Shown: in pieces, positions 38,533 through 46,384 of the stretch
Numbering within the stretch: the first letter of the stretch is position 1
Layout: every line of letters begins with the position of its first letter
Source: Prolixibacteraceae bacterium
GTDB lineage: Bacteria; Bacteroidota; Bacteroidia; Bacteroidales; Prolixibacteraceae
Direction of reading: 5' to 3'
Length of the DNA stretch: 64,000 bases
NCBI GenBank assembly: GCA_019459485.1
Contig: JAIBEZ010000011.1
Location: 62,001 to 126,000, forward strand
Position numbers and translations under genes: made by a program
Notes under the pieces: generated by a model
The model's input: the letters and a program-made list of their open reading frames with translations, nothing else
Told to the model about the DNA's origin: nothing
The model's database searches: none

Positions 38533-38905
38533 CGATTTTGAGTGTTTTTAAATAATAGAAAAACAGGAGTGCCGAGAATAAATCGAATACGGCTACTCCG
38601 GCTGCAAGCAGAATAAATGTTCCATTAAAAACGCCGATAAAAACGGCCACCGAAGCGCCTAATTTTTGTAAGCCCGACCAAATTACCACGACCCGGCTAT
38701 TGTCTTCGTGGTACAATGCGTGAATCATCATTGCGCCAAACAAAAACATGAACATGCCGATGGTTGCAAACAATTGTTTGGAGGTCGTGTTAATTTCGGC
38801 ACCAACAAAATTCAGCACAAAGACTGGAGCTATTGCCTGCATCGCGCCAGAAAACAAGGTGGCAACCGAAATCAGCAAAATTATGAGCCGGATATATTTT
38901 TTCAT
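38519..38905 (-). CDS. Small membrane protein
   Basis: 128 residues, four hydrophobic helices, with FATIGMFMFLFGAMMIHALY in the second helix region. It is similar in size and layout to the next gene and may be a divergent paralogue of it. The function is unknown; it starts three bases after the stop of the 159-residue gene and overlaps the next one. Confidence 0.7.
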   Translation of the reverse strand: MKKYIRLIILLISVATLFSGAMQAIAPVFVLNFVGAEINTTSKQLFATIGMFMFLFGAMMIHALYHEDNSRVVVIWSGLQKLGASVAVFIGVFNGTFILLAAGVAVFDLFSALLFFYYLKTLKIDAAG

Positions 38906-38908
38906 CTG

Positions 38909-39388
38909 TTACGGTTTACGCGCTTTGGCAATGAAATAATACATGGTGATGCCCCACATTACAGCAAGAATATAAAACCTCACATCATTGTAAAACATCC
39001 AGTCTTTCAATAATTCCTGAAGTACAGCCTGATCGGTTACACCAGCCTTAAATTGGTCGTTGATATCTTCTATAAACTTTTGCTGCGTCACCACCGGAAC
39101 GAGCAGGCCGGGAATCCACGCCAGCGGAATCCAGCGGAATCTGGTTTTCCATTCTGTAATCAACATGATTACCAAAGCAACTGCCATAATCGGAATGGAA
39201 ATAAAGAAAAACTTCGTGGCCGTATCGGTTTGGGGAATAATCGCATCGTAATAATTGCTTACATTCAGCTTGGTCGGGTAGTTCGGGAAAAAGAAAAAGT
39301 GAAGTGTCCAGAACATTCCAAGGTAAATGGACGAGCAAAAAAAGATGTACGCATTATTGATGTCGAGGAGGGTCTGTTTTAGATTCAT
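38909..39388 (-). CDS. Membrane protein, possibly DUF1772-like
   Basis: 159 residues with four membrane helices (for example IYLGMFWTLHFFFFPNY and PIMAVALVIMLITEW). A His in the first helix region and an interhelical segment with DQAVLQELLKDWMFYNDVRF recall DUF1772/anthrone-oxygenase-like proteins, but this is weak. It lies 12 bases after the acetoacetate-decarboxylase-like gene in one operon. Confidence 0.7.
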   Translation of the reverse strand: MNLKQTLLDINNAYIFFCSSIYLGMFWTLHFFFFPNYPTKLNVSNYYDAIIPQTDTATKFFFISIPIMAVALVIMLITEWKTRFRWIPLAWIPGLLVPVVTQQKFIEDINDQFKAGVTDQAVLQELLKDWMFYNDVRFYILAVMWGITMYYFIAKARKP

Positions 39389-39400
39389 GACGAGGTAGTT

Positions 39401-40288
39401 TTAGATTTTGAATTTTTCGTAATCGGTAATCGATGGCGCTTCCAGCCAATCTTCGTTGAGTCCCAGATTAAACACACTTTCAAATCCTTCAGGAGTGACT
39501 TTTTCGGGCTTATTTTCATAGGTCATAAACCAACATTCAAAATGATCGTCCAGGATGCCGGTGGTTTCAGGCATGTACATCGTGAAAAATGGTTTGCTTT
39601 CAATTTGCAGGTCTTTTAAGAATTTGGTTCGGGGATGGTCGCCAATAAACAACCGGCCGGTAGCACTTTTCCCCAGCCTGATTCCGGCTTTCGATTTAAA
39701 ATGAATGTACGAGGCCATCAGCATATTCCGGAAATGACTGTAGTTGATTGCGCTGAGGTTGATCGGGAAGTTGGTCTTTTGCGGTTTGTCAATTTCGATC
39801 CGGAAAGCAAACTGCCCGTCTTTTTCGTACTGCGAACTAACCTGACTGTCGGTGATGATGAAATCGAGGTTGGCTTTGTGTTTCGGCATTCCCCATATTC
39901 CTTTCCCACCTTTAACCGATACTTCGGAGCTTACCGGCAGATCCAGAATGAACTGACCGGTTTTGTAGGTTTTCATCATCATTGCCGGAAGCATTGGCGG
40001 AGCTGGTTTTCTGCCGCGGGTTACTGCCAACGCAATGCTGTATTCAATGTATTTGCCAATGGTGGTAACCCGATAATCAATTACTGTAACCATAAAAACA
40101 GCTTTGCCAAAGGCCTTTACCGGATGCAACTCATTTCCGGGTAAGATGGCTTTGGCTTTCTCGTAATCACATAAAAACCCAGCCATTATCGCGGGCGATT
40201 GGGTGGCGCCTACCGGTAGTTTAAAAGTGATTCCATCAACCATCGAATACCGGCCTTCGTAATCTTTTATTCGTTCGGATACTGACAT
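39401..40288 (-). CDS. Acetoacetate decarboxylase-like protein
   Basis: 295 residues of the ADC superfamily. Typical features are the GRKPAPPMLPAMMMKTYKTG stretch and VKGGKGIWGMPKHKANLDF, the latter containing a lysine pair near the family's Schiff-base position. Many relatives outside Clostridium act on other keto acids, or are aldolase-dehydratases, so acetoacetate is not assured. It opens the operon that runs through the three membrane proteins to the patatin. Confidence 0.85.
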   Translation of the reverse strand: MSVSERIKDYEGRYSMVDGITFKLPVGATQSPAIMAGFLCDYEKAKAILPGNELHPVKAFGKAVFMVTVIDYRVTTIGKYIEYSIALAVTRGRKPAPPMLPAMMMKTYKTGQFILDLPVSSEVSVKGGKGIWGMPKHKANLDFIITDSQVSSQYEKDGQFAFRIEIDKPQKTNFPINLSAINYSHFRNMLMASYIHFKSKAGIRLGKSATGRLFIGDHPRTKFLKDLQIESKPFFTMYMPETTGILDDHFECWFMTYENKPEKVTPEGFESVFNLGLNEDWLEAPSITDYEKFKI

Positions 40289-40384
40289 AATTTATAGCTG
40301 TTTTTAAATGGTAGTAATTTTCAGCAATGGATAACTCATTCTTTATTAGTTCAATAATTTTGATTCAATTATTGACAGTTCGAA

Positions 40385-40657
40385 TTACTCTGAAGTTGTC
40401 GGGTCGATAATTGTTGATACCGGGCTGACCGAATTTGCAGGAAATCCACCTTGTATGGCATGTTCACGAACCATTTCTTCGTTTGGTGCTATATAAACAC
40501 AATAGATTTTGTCGGTCGTCACAAAACTATTTACCCACTGAATTTGCGGCCCCATTTTAGAGAGTACACCACATGAAACTTGTGAAATGGCCTTCAATTG
40601 TTCGGCAGATAATTTACCTGCACCGGGAATTTCCCTTTCAATTACATACTTTGGCAT
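40385..40657 (-). CDS. DUF4242 family small protein
   Basis: A 90-residue ferredoxin-fold protein matching DUF4242: PKYVIEREIPGAG at the start, VNSFVTTDKIYCVYIAPNEE in the middle and HAIQGGFPANSVSPV near the end. Members bind nickel or act as unknown stress-linked proteins (family knowledge; no clear role). It stands alone between the hydrolase and the ADC-like operon, same strand. Confidence 0.85.
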   Translation of the reverse strand: MPKYVIEREIPGAGKLSAEQLKAISQVSCGVLSKMGPQIQWVNSFVTTDKIYCVYIAPNEEMVREHAIQGGFPANSVSPVSTIIDPTTSE

Positions 40658-40792
40658 AATTTTAATTTTTTTGTCTCCAACTCTTCTGGCTTTTCGGAAA
40701 TACGCCCCGTTTTTTTTAGTGGTCTCTGGTTTCCACTTTTCATTCGCGTTATCAAATATTTTGTGAACTATAGAAATTGAAGCTGTAGTTTG

Positions 40793-41806
40793 TCATAAAT
40801 TCAATTCATCAATCATCACAGGAAAAATATCTTTGTGTGCGTTCTTCCCCAGAAAAATATCCAAATGACTATACGTGTCATACACATGCAATTTGTGAAA
40901 TCCAGGTTTCAGGGCATTGAAATATTCATAGGAATTCACCTGACTTTCACTCCTGAAACATTTGTTGAGCTTTCCGGCGAAAAAAGCAAAACGTGCATCG
41001 GTTGCAGGAATTCTTTCAGCATAGTGTCTGGCTCCATTTACCGAAACCAATGAACCGTTATGTACACCTTTCCGGATGTGCCTGAAAAAATGTACCGGCA
41101 CCGGACCAAATTCATTTCTGATCCAGTCCATCGTTTCATCGCTGAGGTTTTCCAGCTCCCACAATGCCGGAAATCCTGCGCCGTAAGTAAAACTTACAAA
41201 TTTTCCGACGTTGGTATCTTTTTCAAAATGGGTGGCAAGTACCAAAGCCCTGAAAAACTTCGAACGAAAATCCGGAGCTTCGTCGCCCCAGCGCGGATTG
41301 AGGTAATCGGTGATCATACCGGCAATTTCCAGAACAACATCCAGCTTAACCCGCGACCACAAAGGCACTACCGGATGGAGTGAAACGGCATTGGTGACAA
41401 TTGTTTTAACCTGAGGAATCAAGCCTTCGACAGCAGAAATCATAAAACTGGTGGAACCCTGGCAATGAATAATGGCTTTGCAGGATGCTGAACCATTTAC
41501 TTCGCAAACCTTTTGAATGGCAGCCGGGTGGTCGTTTTTTGCCACCACATCCAGGTCCCATTTATTGGGCCGGAACTCGGTGCTGGCGCGCCAGTTTTCG
41601 AGAAATACATCGTAACCAGCCTCGGCAAGCATATCCAGCAAATTAACTTCGTTCGGCGGATTGAAAATATTGGCCCGAACGCCTGCACCATGCACCAGCA
41701 TAACCGGTCCGCGATGTTTTGAATGACCGTGTTTTAAACGCCAAAGGTTGCATTCGAATCCATCGAAGGCTTTAAAAGGAATAATATCGAATGTATGGTT
41801 TGGCAT
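40793..41806 (-). CDS. Alpha/beta hydrolase with Cys at nucleophile position
   Basis: 337 residues. The oxyanion region is VMLVHGAGVRANIF (about 35-48). The nucleophile elbow, normally GHSxG, reads IHCQGST with Cys115 in place of Ser, and the late His is expected in YDTYSHLDIF. The same elbow with Cys occurs in hydrolase domains found with, or fused to, large cholesterol-oxidase-like GMC proteins, so this is probably a real subfamily trait and supports a functional link with the GMC gene 6 kb away. The substrate is unknown; an acyl or lactone carbonyl is plausible. Confidence 0.85.
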   Translation of the reverse strand: MPNHTFDIIPFKAFDGFECNLWRLKHGHSKHRGPVMLVHGAGVRANIFNPPNEVNLLDMLAEAGYDVFLENWRASTEFRPNKWDLDVVAKNDHPAAIQKVCEVNGSASCKAIIHCQGSTSFMISAVEGLIPQVKTIVTNAVSLHPVVPLWSRVKLDVVLEIAGMITDYLNPRWGDEAPDFRSKFFRALVLATHFEKDTNVGKFVSFTYGAGFPALWELENLSDETMDWIRNEFGPVPVHFFRHIRKGVHNGSLVSVNGARHYAERIPATDARFAFFAGKLNKCFRSESQVNSYEYFNALKPGFHKLHVYDTYSHLDIFLGKNAHKDIFPVMIDELNL

Positions 41807-41871
41807 ATTCTATTGGCAGTTTATTGTTTATACATACTGAACTGTCTAAAATTACGTAAGCAGTTGACATT

Positions 41872-41897
41872 TGTCAATAGCACAAACGTGTCATTTT
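41872..41897 (-). promoter_or_regulatory. 26-base shared upstream element, copy 1
   Basis: The element contains CAATAGCACAAACGTGTCA and lies 66 bases upstream of the alpha/beta hydrolase start. A second copy differing at one base lies at 44858-44883. See the findings. Confidence 0.6.
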
Positions 41898-41902
41898 GCA
41901 AG

Positions 41903-41940
41903 AAAAAAGCCCAATAAGGTTTTAAAATCTTATTGGGCTT
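41903..41940 (-). terminator. Intrinsic terminator of the C1 peptidase operon
   Basis: The arms AAGCCCAATAAG (41907-41918) and CTTATTGGGCTT (41929-41940) form a perfect twelve-base-pair stem with a ten-base loop. On the minus strand it is followed by T6, 32 bases after the stop of the 621-residue gene. Confidence 0.9.
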
Positions 41941-41972
41941 GTATTAGTATGCCAAGAGTAAGTGCAACTTAC

Positions 41973-43838
41973 TTAACTTTTACAGAACGACAGCCAATCA
42001 TGAATGTTAGAATGCTGACCTTCACCGTTTGTGAGTTTTAATTCTACTGTCAGATAAACAGTGTAAGCACATTTTTTCAAGGAACTAACAGGAAACAAAG
42101 CTGGATTATGCAATTCAGTCGCCGTACCAAATGTTTCGGGGACTGAACTTACCGGTGTTACATTTTGAATAGAAAATGGTCCGTCAGGTCCGTACAAAGT
42201 CAAGCTAACTGCTCCCATATTTGGATTAGCTGCAGTATAATTAAAATGCAGTGCATTGGTTATAGGAGTACAACCTGTGCCTCCGCCACCTCCGATTAAT
42301 TCCTGAATATCAACACAAGCTACTCCCATTTCACTTGAAACCTGTGGCATCCATGATCCAAATTGCGGTACATTTTGATATACTGTATTGAACATTGCAA
42401 TCGGATTGGAAACACCGGCAATTATTTCAGAGAGCGGATTGCCTGCCTCGCGTTTGATCATCCGGATTTTGAAGAATCTGTTTCCCTGAAGCGGAGCTAT
42501 GGTAGTTGTGGATTGACCTTGTACCAACCCAGCCATATTTACAGTGGCACCATTTAGAACAGTTGTATTCAGGCTTAATAATTCGCCGTTTATATTTGGC
42601 GAAAAATTTGATGCCTGCGGAACAGCTATCCATCCAGCTGCATCCACCCCTCCGCTTACATTGCCGACTTTATAAGGTATAATTGAGATTGGATTCAGTG
42701 GATCACCGGTCAGAGTAAAAAATGTACCAATTTCAGCTTCGCACATTTGAGGGGCCATAACTTTTTTCCATGAACCTATTTCAACACCGGCAGGGCCGGA
42801 TGTTTCAATGGTTTCAAAACTGTATTCCATTGCTGTGCCGTTCAGTTTCTGACTTAAGTTGCCACGCAGTTTTATGCAGCTGTAAAATGCCTGTCCGGCA
42901 GGAGTTTTTCCTGTAGCCAACGCAATTACATTTGGATTGCCACTTGCAACTACTTCGTTGATAAAGTGGTTGCCATTGTTTCCGATTTTTGTGAATGAAG
43001 CAGGAATGCCGGGATCGGGAACTACAATTTCTTTCAGACATAAATTTACACACAGGCAGTAACCAACATTTTTTCTCCGGTCAGAAGCCGTTTCACCCTG
43101 AATGCCAACGCCATTGTATTCATATTTAAAATAAACATCAGGGCCACTCTTAAATGTTGGAGGGAATCCCTTATCAGTTTCGATGTTAATCAACGGAGAT
43201 AAAAATGTTTTCTTGAAATCGGCCGAAGTATAATCAATCCTGAAATGTCCGCTTGAATCGGTGACAGCACTTCCCAGATTGTCATCAGAAATGAAATCTG
43301 CATCCATTGCTGTTACTTTTACATTAGAGATAGGCGTTTTTGTTCCGCAAACAAACATGTGCCCGCAAATTACCCATGCGTCAAAATAATTCCCTCTTAT
43401 GTAACACCACCATTTATCGGTGATACAATAGTTCCATTGGAAATGGTAGCTTTCCTCCTGCCTGTCAATCCTCCATTGCGGGAAAATACTAGTTAGATGA
43501 AATTGCAGAAGTTCTTTACGCGGAGGTTTCGGAGGGCCTCCTGGTACAGTTCCGCAGGTAAAATCAATATCAAAAGCTGTTTGACTGTACTTTTCATTCA
43601 ATACAAATTCATAATTGCCTTTTGAATCGGTTTTGGAAGTTGCTATCAGCAGATCTTTTCTGGCTGCGGCTTCTTCCTTGGTTACGAGGCGAAACGTGTC
43701 TTTTGTATCGGCAACAACATGGCTAACAACATTCTCTTTTTGCCAGGGCAGGTAGAGAAGTACTTCCATTCCGGAAAGCGGTTCGTTACAATCGTCACAT
43801 AGAGAACCGCAAAGATTCCCTCTTAATATAAAATTCAT
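41973..43838 (-). CDS. Unrecognised beta-rich protein, partner of C1 peptidase
   Basis: 621 residues that I do not recognise as a whole. There is no signal peptide or membrane helix. The N-terminus has a Cys cluster (RGNLCGSLCDDCNEPLSGME) at the head of a transthyretin/CNA-B-like beta-sandwich (to about residue 95). A second similar sandwich with ICGHMFVCGTKTPISNVKV follows at about 155-250. The last 350 residues are Ser/Thr/Gly-rich beta-type sequence containing IQELIGGGGGTGCTPITNAL. It starts 12 bases after the peptidase stop and the pair ends in one terminator. Substrate, inhibitor or structural shell for the peptidase are all possible. Confidence 0.8.
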   Translation of the reverse strand: MNFILRGNLCGSLCDDCNEPLSGMEVLLYLPWQKENVVSHVVADTKDTFRLVTKEEAAARKDLLIATSKTDSKGNYEFVLNEKYSQTAFDIDFTCGTVPGGPPKPPRKELLQFHLTSIFPQWRIDRQEESYHFQWNYCITDKWWCYIRGNYFDAWVICGHMFVCGTKTPISNVKVTAMDADFISDDNLGSAVTDSSGHFRIDYTSADFKKTFLSPLINIETDKGFPPTFKSGPDVYFKYEYNGVGIQGETASDRRKNVGYCLCVNLCLKEIVVPDPGIPASFTKIGNNGNHFINEVVASGNPNVIALATGKTPAGQAFYSCIKLRGNLSQKLNGTAMEYSFETIETSGPAGVEIGSWKKVMAPQMCEAEIGTFFTLTGDPLNPISIIPYKVGNVSGGVDAAGWIAVPQASNFSPNINGELLSLNTTVLNGATVNMAGLVQGQSTTTIAPLQGNRFFKIRMIKREAGNPLSEIIAGVSNPIAMFNTVYQNVPQFGSWMPQVSSEMGVACVDIQELIGGGGGTGCTPITNALHFNYTAANPNMGAVSLTLYGPDGPFSIQNVTPVSSVPETFGTATELHNPALFPVSSLKKCAYTVYLTVELKLTNGEGQHSNIHDWLSFCKS

Positions 43839-43850
43839 AATCGTATGGTT

Positions 43851-44774
43851 TTATGGTTTAAAATGTCCTGTATCAATCCATTCATTTTTTAGCAGCGACC
43901 ACCAGTCAATGGCAAGGCCTTTGAGTACATATTCGTAAGGCAGCCAGCCATAGCCATTGTCACCCCACCCGGTTCCCCAGGAGTTTCGGATAAGCAGTGC
44001 GCCAGTTGTTTCGGCACCGCCAACATTTGTATTTTTGATTTTCATTTTGTCGTCGTAGCCTGCTGCAACGATGGCATGTCCGCCTTCAATCTTATCGCCT
44101 TTGGTCGGGTAGGGGATTTTACCCTCATTGCTGCCGGCCTGTGCTATGGAGCTGTACACTGAAAACCCGAACATAGAAGGAAGTCCGGCGGCAAGGTTTG
44201 TTTTGATGCGGTTCAGTAATTCAGCCCGGGTTGTTCCTGAAGGGTCGAGCCGGTAGTAGCTCATGGGCTGATAGTTCTGGGCAAAGGCATAGCAAAATGC
44301 AGTTGGTTCCTTGTCGAATTTTGAAACTTCGTAAGGCCAGTATTCTTCGGGCGGAACACCAAAAAGCACTAATGCGCCCATGGTGGTCCTCAGAAATGCA
44401 CCGGTGTCACCAGTCTCGTGCATAAGGTTTCGGGTAGCTTTGTATAAGAACAAACGCGAAGCATCAACGTGTTTTCCAAATGCGCGGCGTTCAAAATACT
44501 CGACCAGCCCAACACCGGCATTTGCAGTACATGAGCCGATTGAGCCCTGATCTTCGATGGGTGGAAACCAACTGCGCAGAGAAACCGATTTAGGAATTGT
44601 GGCTTTTGCGGTAACTGATGCACCTGTTTTTGAAAGCATTTCCTTTATCGAATCATTTTGTCCGAGTCCTTTCAGGCGGGTTGATACATTTTCCTGATCA
44701 ACGGTGAGATCCCTGAAATCAGGAAAATCCGGCAGCCAGCCCATTGTTAGTCTTCTGCGAATAAATTCACTCAT
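43851..44774 (-). CDS. Papain-like C1 family cysteine peptidase
   Basis: 307 residues with all catalytic elements: Gln76 and Cys82 in IEDQGSIGSCTANAG, His233 in EGGHAIVAAGYDD and Asn264 in LLIRNSWGTGWGDNGYG. The N-terminal LPDFPDFRDLTV motif is shared with bacterial C1A peptidases. There is no signal peptide and no obvious propeptide, so it probably acts in the cytoplasm. A strong Shine-Dalgarno (AAAGGAGGT, eight bases before ATG) fixes the start and is unusual for this phylum. It is divergent from the unknown/CHAT/TPR genes across a 540-base gap. Confidence 0.93.
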   Translation of the reverse strand: MSEFIRRRLTMGWLPDFPDFRDLTVDQENVSTRLKGLGQNDSIKEMLSKTGASVTAKATIPKSVSLRSWFPPIEDQGSIGSCTANAGVGLVEYFERRAFGKHVDASRLFLYKATRNLMHETGDTGAFLRTTMGALVLFGVPPEEYWPYEVSKFDKEPTAFCYAFAQNYQPMSYYRLDPSGTTRAELLNRIKTNLAAGLPSMFGFSVYSSIAQAGSNEGKIPYPTKGDKIEGGHAIVAAGYDDKMKIKNTNVGGAETTGALLIRNSWGTGWGDNGYGWLPYEYVLKGLAIDWWSLLKNEWIDTGHFKP

Positions 44775-44857
44775 TGCAACCTCCTTTGTTAAAATTAATA
44801 AGTATAGACCATCTTTGTTAATTGTAATTTATGAAAGTTAAAGAGAAGTTTCAAAAA

Positions 44858-44883
44858 TGTCAATAGCACGAACGTGTCATTTT
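44858..44883 (-). promoter_or_regulatory. 26-base shared upstream element, copy 2
   Basis: The element contains CAATAGCACGAACGTGTCA, matches copy 1 at 25 of 26 bases, and lies 83 bases upstream of the C1 peptidase start. In this copy the centre is palindromic (CACG-AA-CGTG). Confidence 0.6.
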
Positions 44884-45068
44884 ACAGCGATGGGTACCGC
44901 ATGATCTGAACAATAACAATGGAAGGTTGTTGGAAATTTATCGTTTTGGATTGAAAAATGGAGTGCGCGAATTTTTGAGAACCGTAGAATTGTAGTCCTC
45001 TTTAAACACATCAGGTGTTTTTAAATAGTGCTGAAAATAAGAATGATATGTGGGAGTAAAAACAGGAT

Positions 45069-45179
45069 TTAACTTCTGCGTTTGCGGTATAAATAAAAGA
45101 AATAAACGAATATTACAGCAAGCGCGAGAATCCAGGCTCCCCAGCCAATGCCCCAACCCCAAGAGTAATCGTTCATCAT
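45069..45179 (-). CDS. Small single-helix membrane protein
   Basis: A 36-residue frame opens with two Met, then DYSWGWGIGWGAWILALAVI (a Gly/Trp-rich start running into one membrane helix), and ends with the basic tail LYRKRRS. The composition and N-out/C-basic layout are typical of real small membrane proteins rather than chance. It lies in the gap between the divergent C1 peptidase and CHAT units; any role is unknown. Confidence 0.6.
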   Translation of the reverse strand: MMNDYSWGWGIGWGAWILALAVIFVYFFYLYRKRRS

Positions 45180-45316
45180 TTTTTTAGTTTTTAGTTATTG
45201 AATTTTAGTTTTTGAGATTTTGATTTCCTGATGTAAAGTTGAAACTATTTGTTATGAGAATCGTTACATAAATCTGATCGAAATTTACATGATTCACACA
45301 TTTAAAACTTAATAAT

Positions 45317-46369
45317 ATGGGCCTGAAAGATCTTTTTAAAAGCCTGGCAAGTTCGCCAACAGTTTTGCCTTATCTCCTGCACATTCCCAATGGTAATACA
45401 GATGATCCTGAAGGGTTGGCCGGAGAATTTGAACCTCAGCAGCATTATTTTACAGTAAGGGTGAACGAAATGTTTCTTTCAGAAAAGCGCAGGTGGATGA
45501 AGGAAATTGAGCCAATGGTTGTTTGCCTGACCAGCTATGTTTACGGTGAGCAGGAAATTGACAATCCATTCATTGTTGGCCGTAGTCTCATCGAGTCAAA
45601 AATGCAGAATGTCCCTGATGGAATGGTATTCCACGATACGCGTGTGGCAGGTATCCATCCGTTTTCCGGTGGCAGGTTAATTGTCAGCATTGCATTGTGC
45701 CAATCTGTGACAAAAGATTATTTGTCGGATTCGCTTGAATTTATTGAAAAAGTTTCAGGCGTTTTCAATGAGAATATTACCTCTTTGATAGGTAGTTACA
45801 CGAAAATAGCCAATGTTGTAATTGATGGGATCGATAAATTGTTCGACTCAAATGCGGTAACACCGCTTTTTGGCTTCAGAAAAGAATTTGATCAGGATGC
45901 AAACGATCAATTTTCTCCGGGTTATTATGTAATGATAGATAAATCGGATAAAAAATGGAATGCAGCCAATTTCTTCGTGAAAGAAAACAGGCTCTACTAT
46001 GGCGATAATGTGGATTCAGCGAAAGAATTCAGGCACGACGAATATGTATTGTTCAGTATTACACGTTCCGATGAAAGGGGCGACACAACTTTATTGCCGG
46101 TTTATCAGTCCTACAAAAAAATACTGGATGTTTTAAAGGTAAATGAAGTGAGCCAGGACACGAAAGATAAGGTGAAAGACATGTTGCGGGTGCTGAACAT
46201 TGAAATGCAGCAAAGCCCCGACCTTACAGAACCTCACGCAAAAAAACTCATACAGAAATACATTGATGATGTGGGCAAATTGATCGAACCTAAATTTAAC
46301 TGGGGAGTAAAGTCAGCCGTGAAGAATGATTTCTGGAGCGATATGGACGCGAAGATCATGAATATTTAG
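45317..46369 (+). CDS. Unrecognised protein, first gene of CHAT operon
   Basis: 350 residues that I do not recognise. It is soluble, with no signal peptide. The first half is beta-type (EFEPQQHYFTVRVNEMFLSE, EIEPMVVCLTSYVYGEQEID); a middle region has FSPGYYVMIDKSDKKWNAAN and a C-terminal helical part ends KNDFWSDMDAKIMNI. It opens the operon and the CHAT gene follows after 15 bases. A sensor or adaptor role is conceivable but unsupported. Confidence 0.78.
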   Translation: MGLKDLFKSLASSPTVLPYLLHIPNGNTDDPEGLAGEFEPQQHYFTVRVNEMFLSEKRRWMKEIEPMVVCLTSYVYGEQEIDNPFIVGRSLIESKMQNVPDGMVFHDTRVAGIHPFSGGRLIVSIALCQSVTKDYLSDSLEFIEKVSGVFNENITSLIGSYTKIANVVIDGIDKLFDSNAVTPLFGFRKEFDQDANDQFSPGYYVMIDKSDKKWNAANFFVKENRLYYGDNVDSAKEFRHDEYVLFSITRSDERGDTTLLPVYQSYKKILDVLKVNEVSQDTKDKVKDMLRVLNIEMQQSPDLTEPHAKKLIQKYIDDVGKLIEPKFNWGVKSAVKNDFWSDMDAKIMNI

Positions 46370-46384
46370 CCTAAACAAACGAAC

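Noticed and set aside
44858-44883. Possible sigma-54 promoter in the shared element
   Set aside because: The TGACAC and TGC blocks are one base too close for the required GG-N10-GC spacing in both copies.
44938-45162. 74-codon minus-strand frame overlapping the 36-residue gene
   Set aside because: It is a different frame with no membrane pattern; the 36-codon frame is the coherent one.
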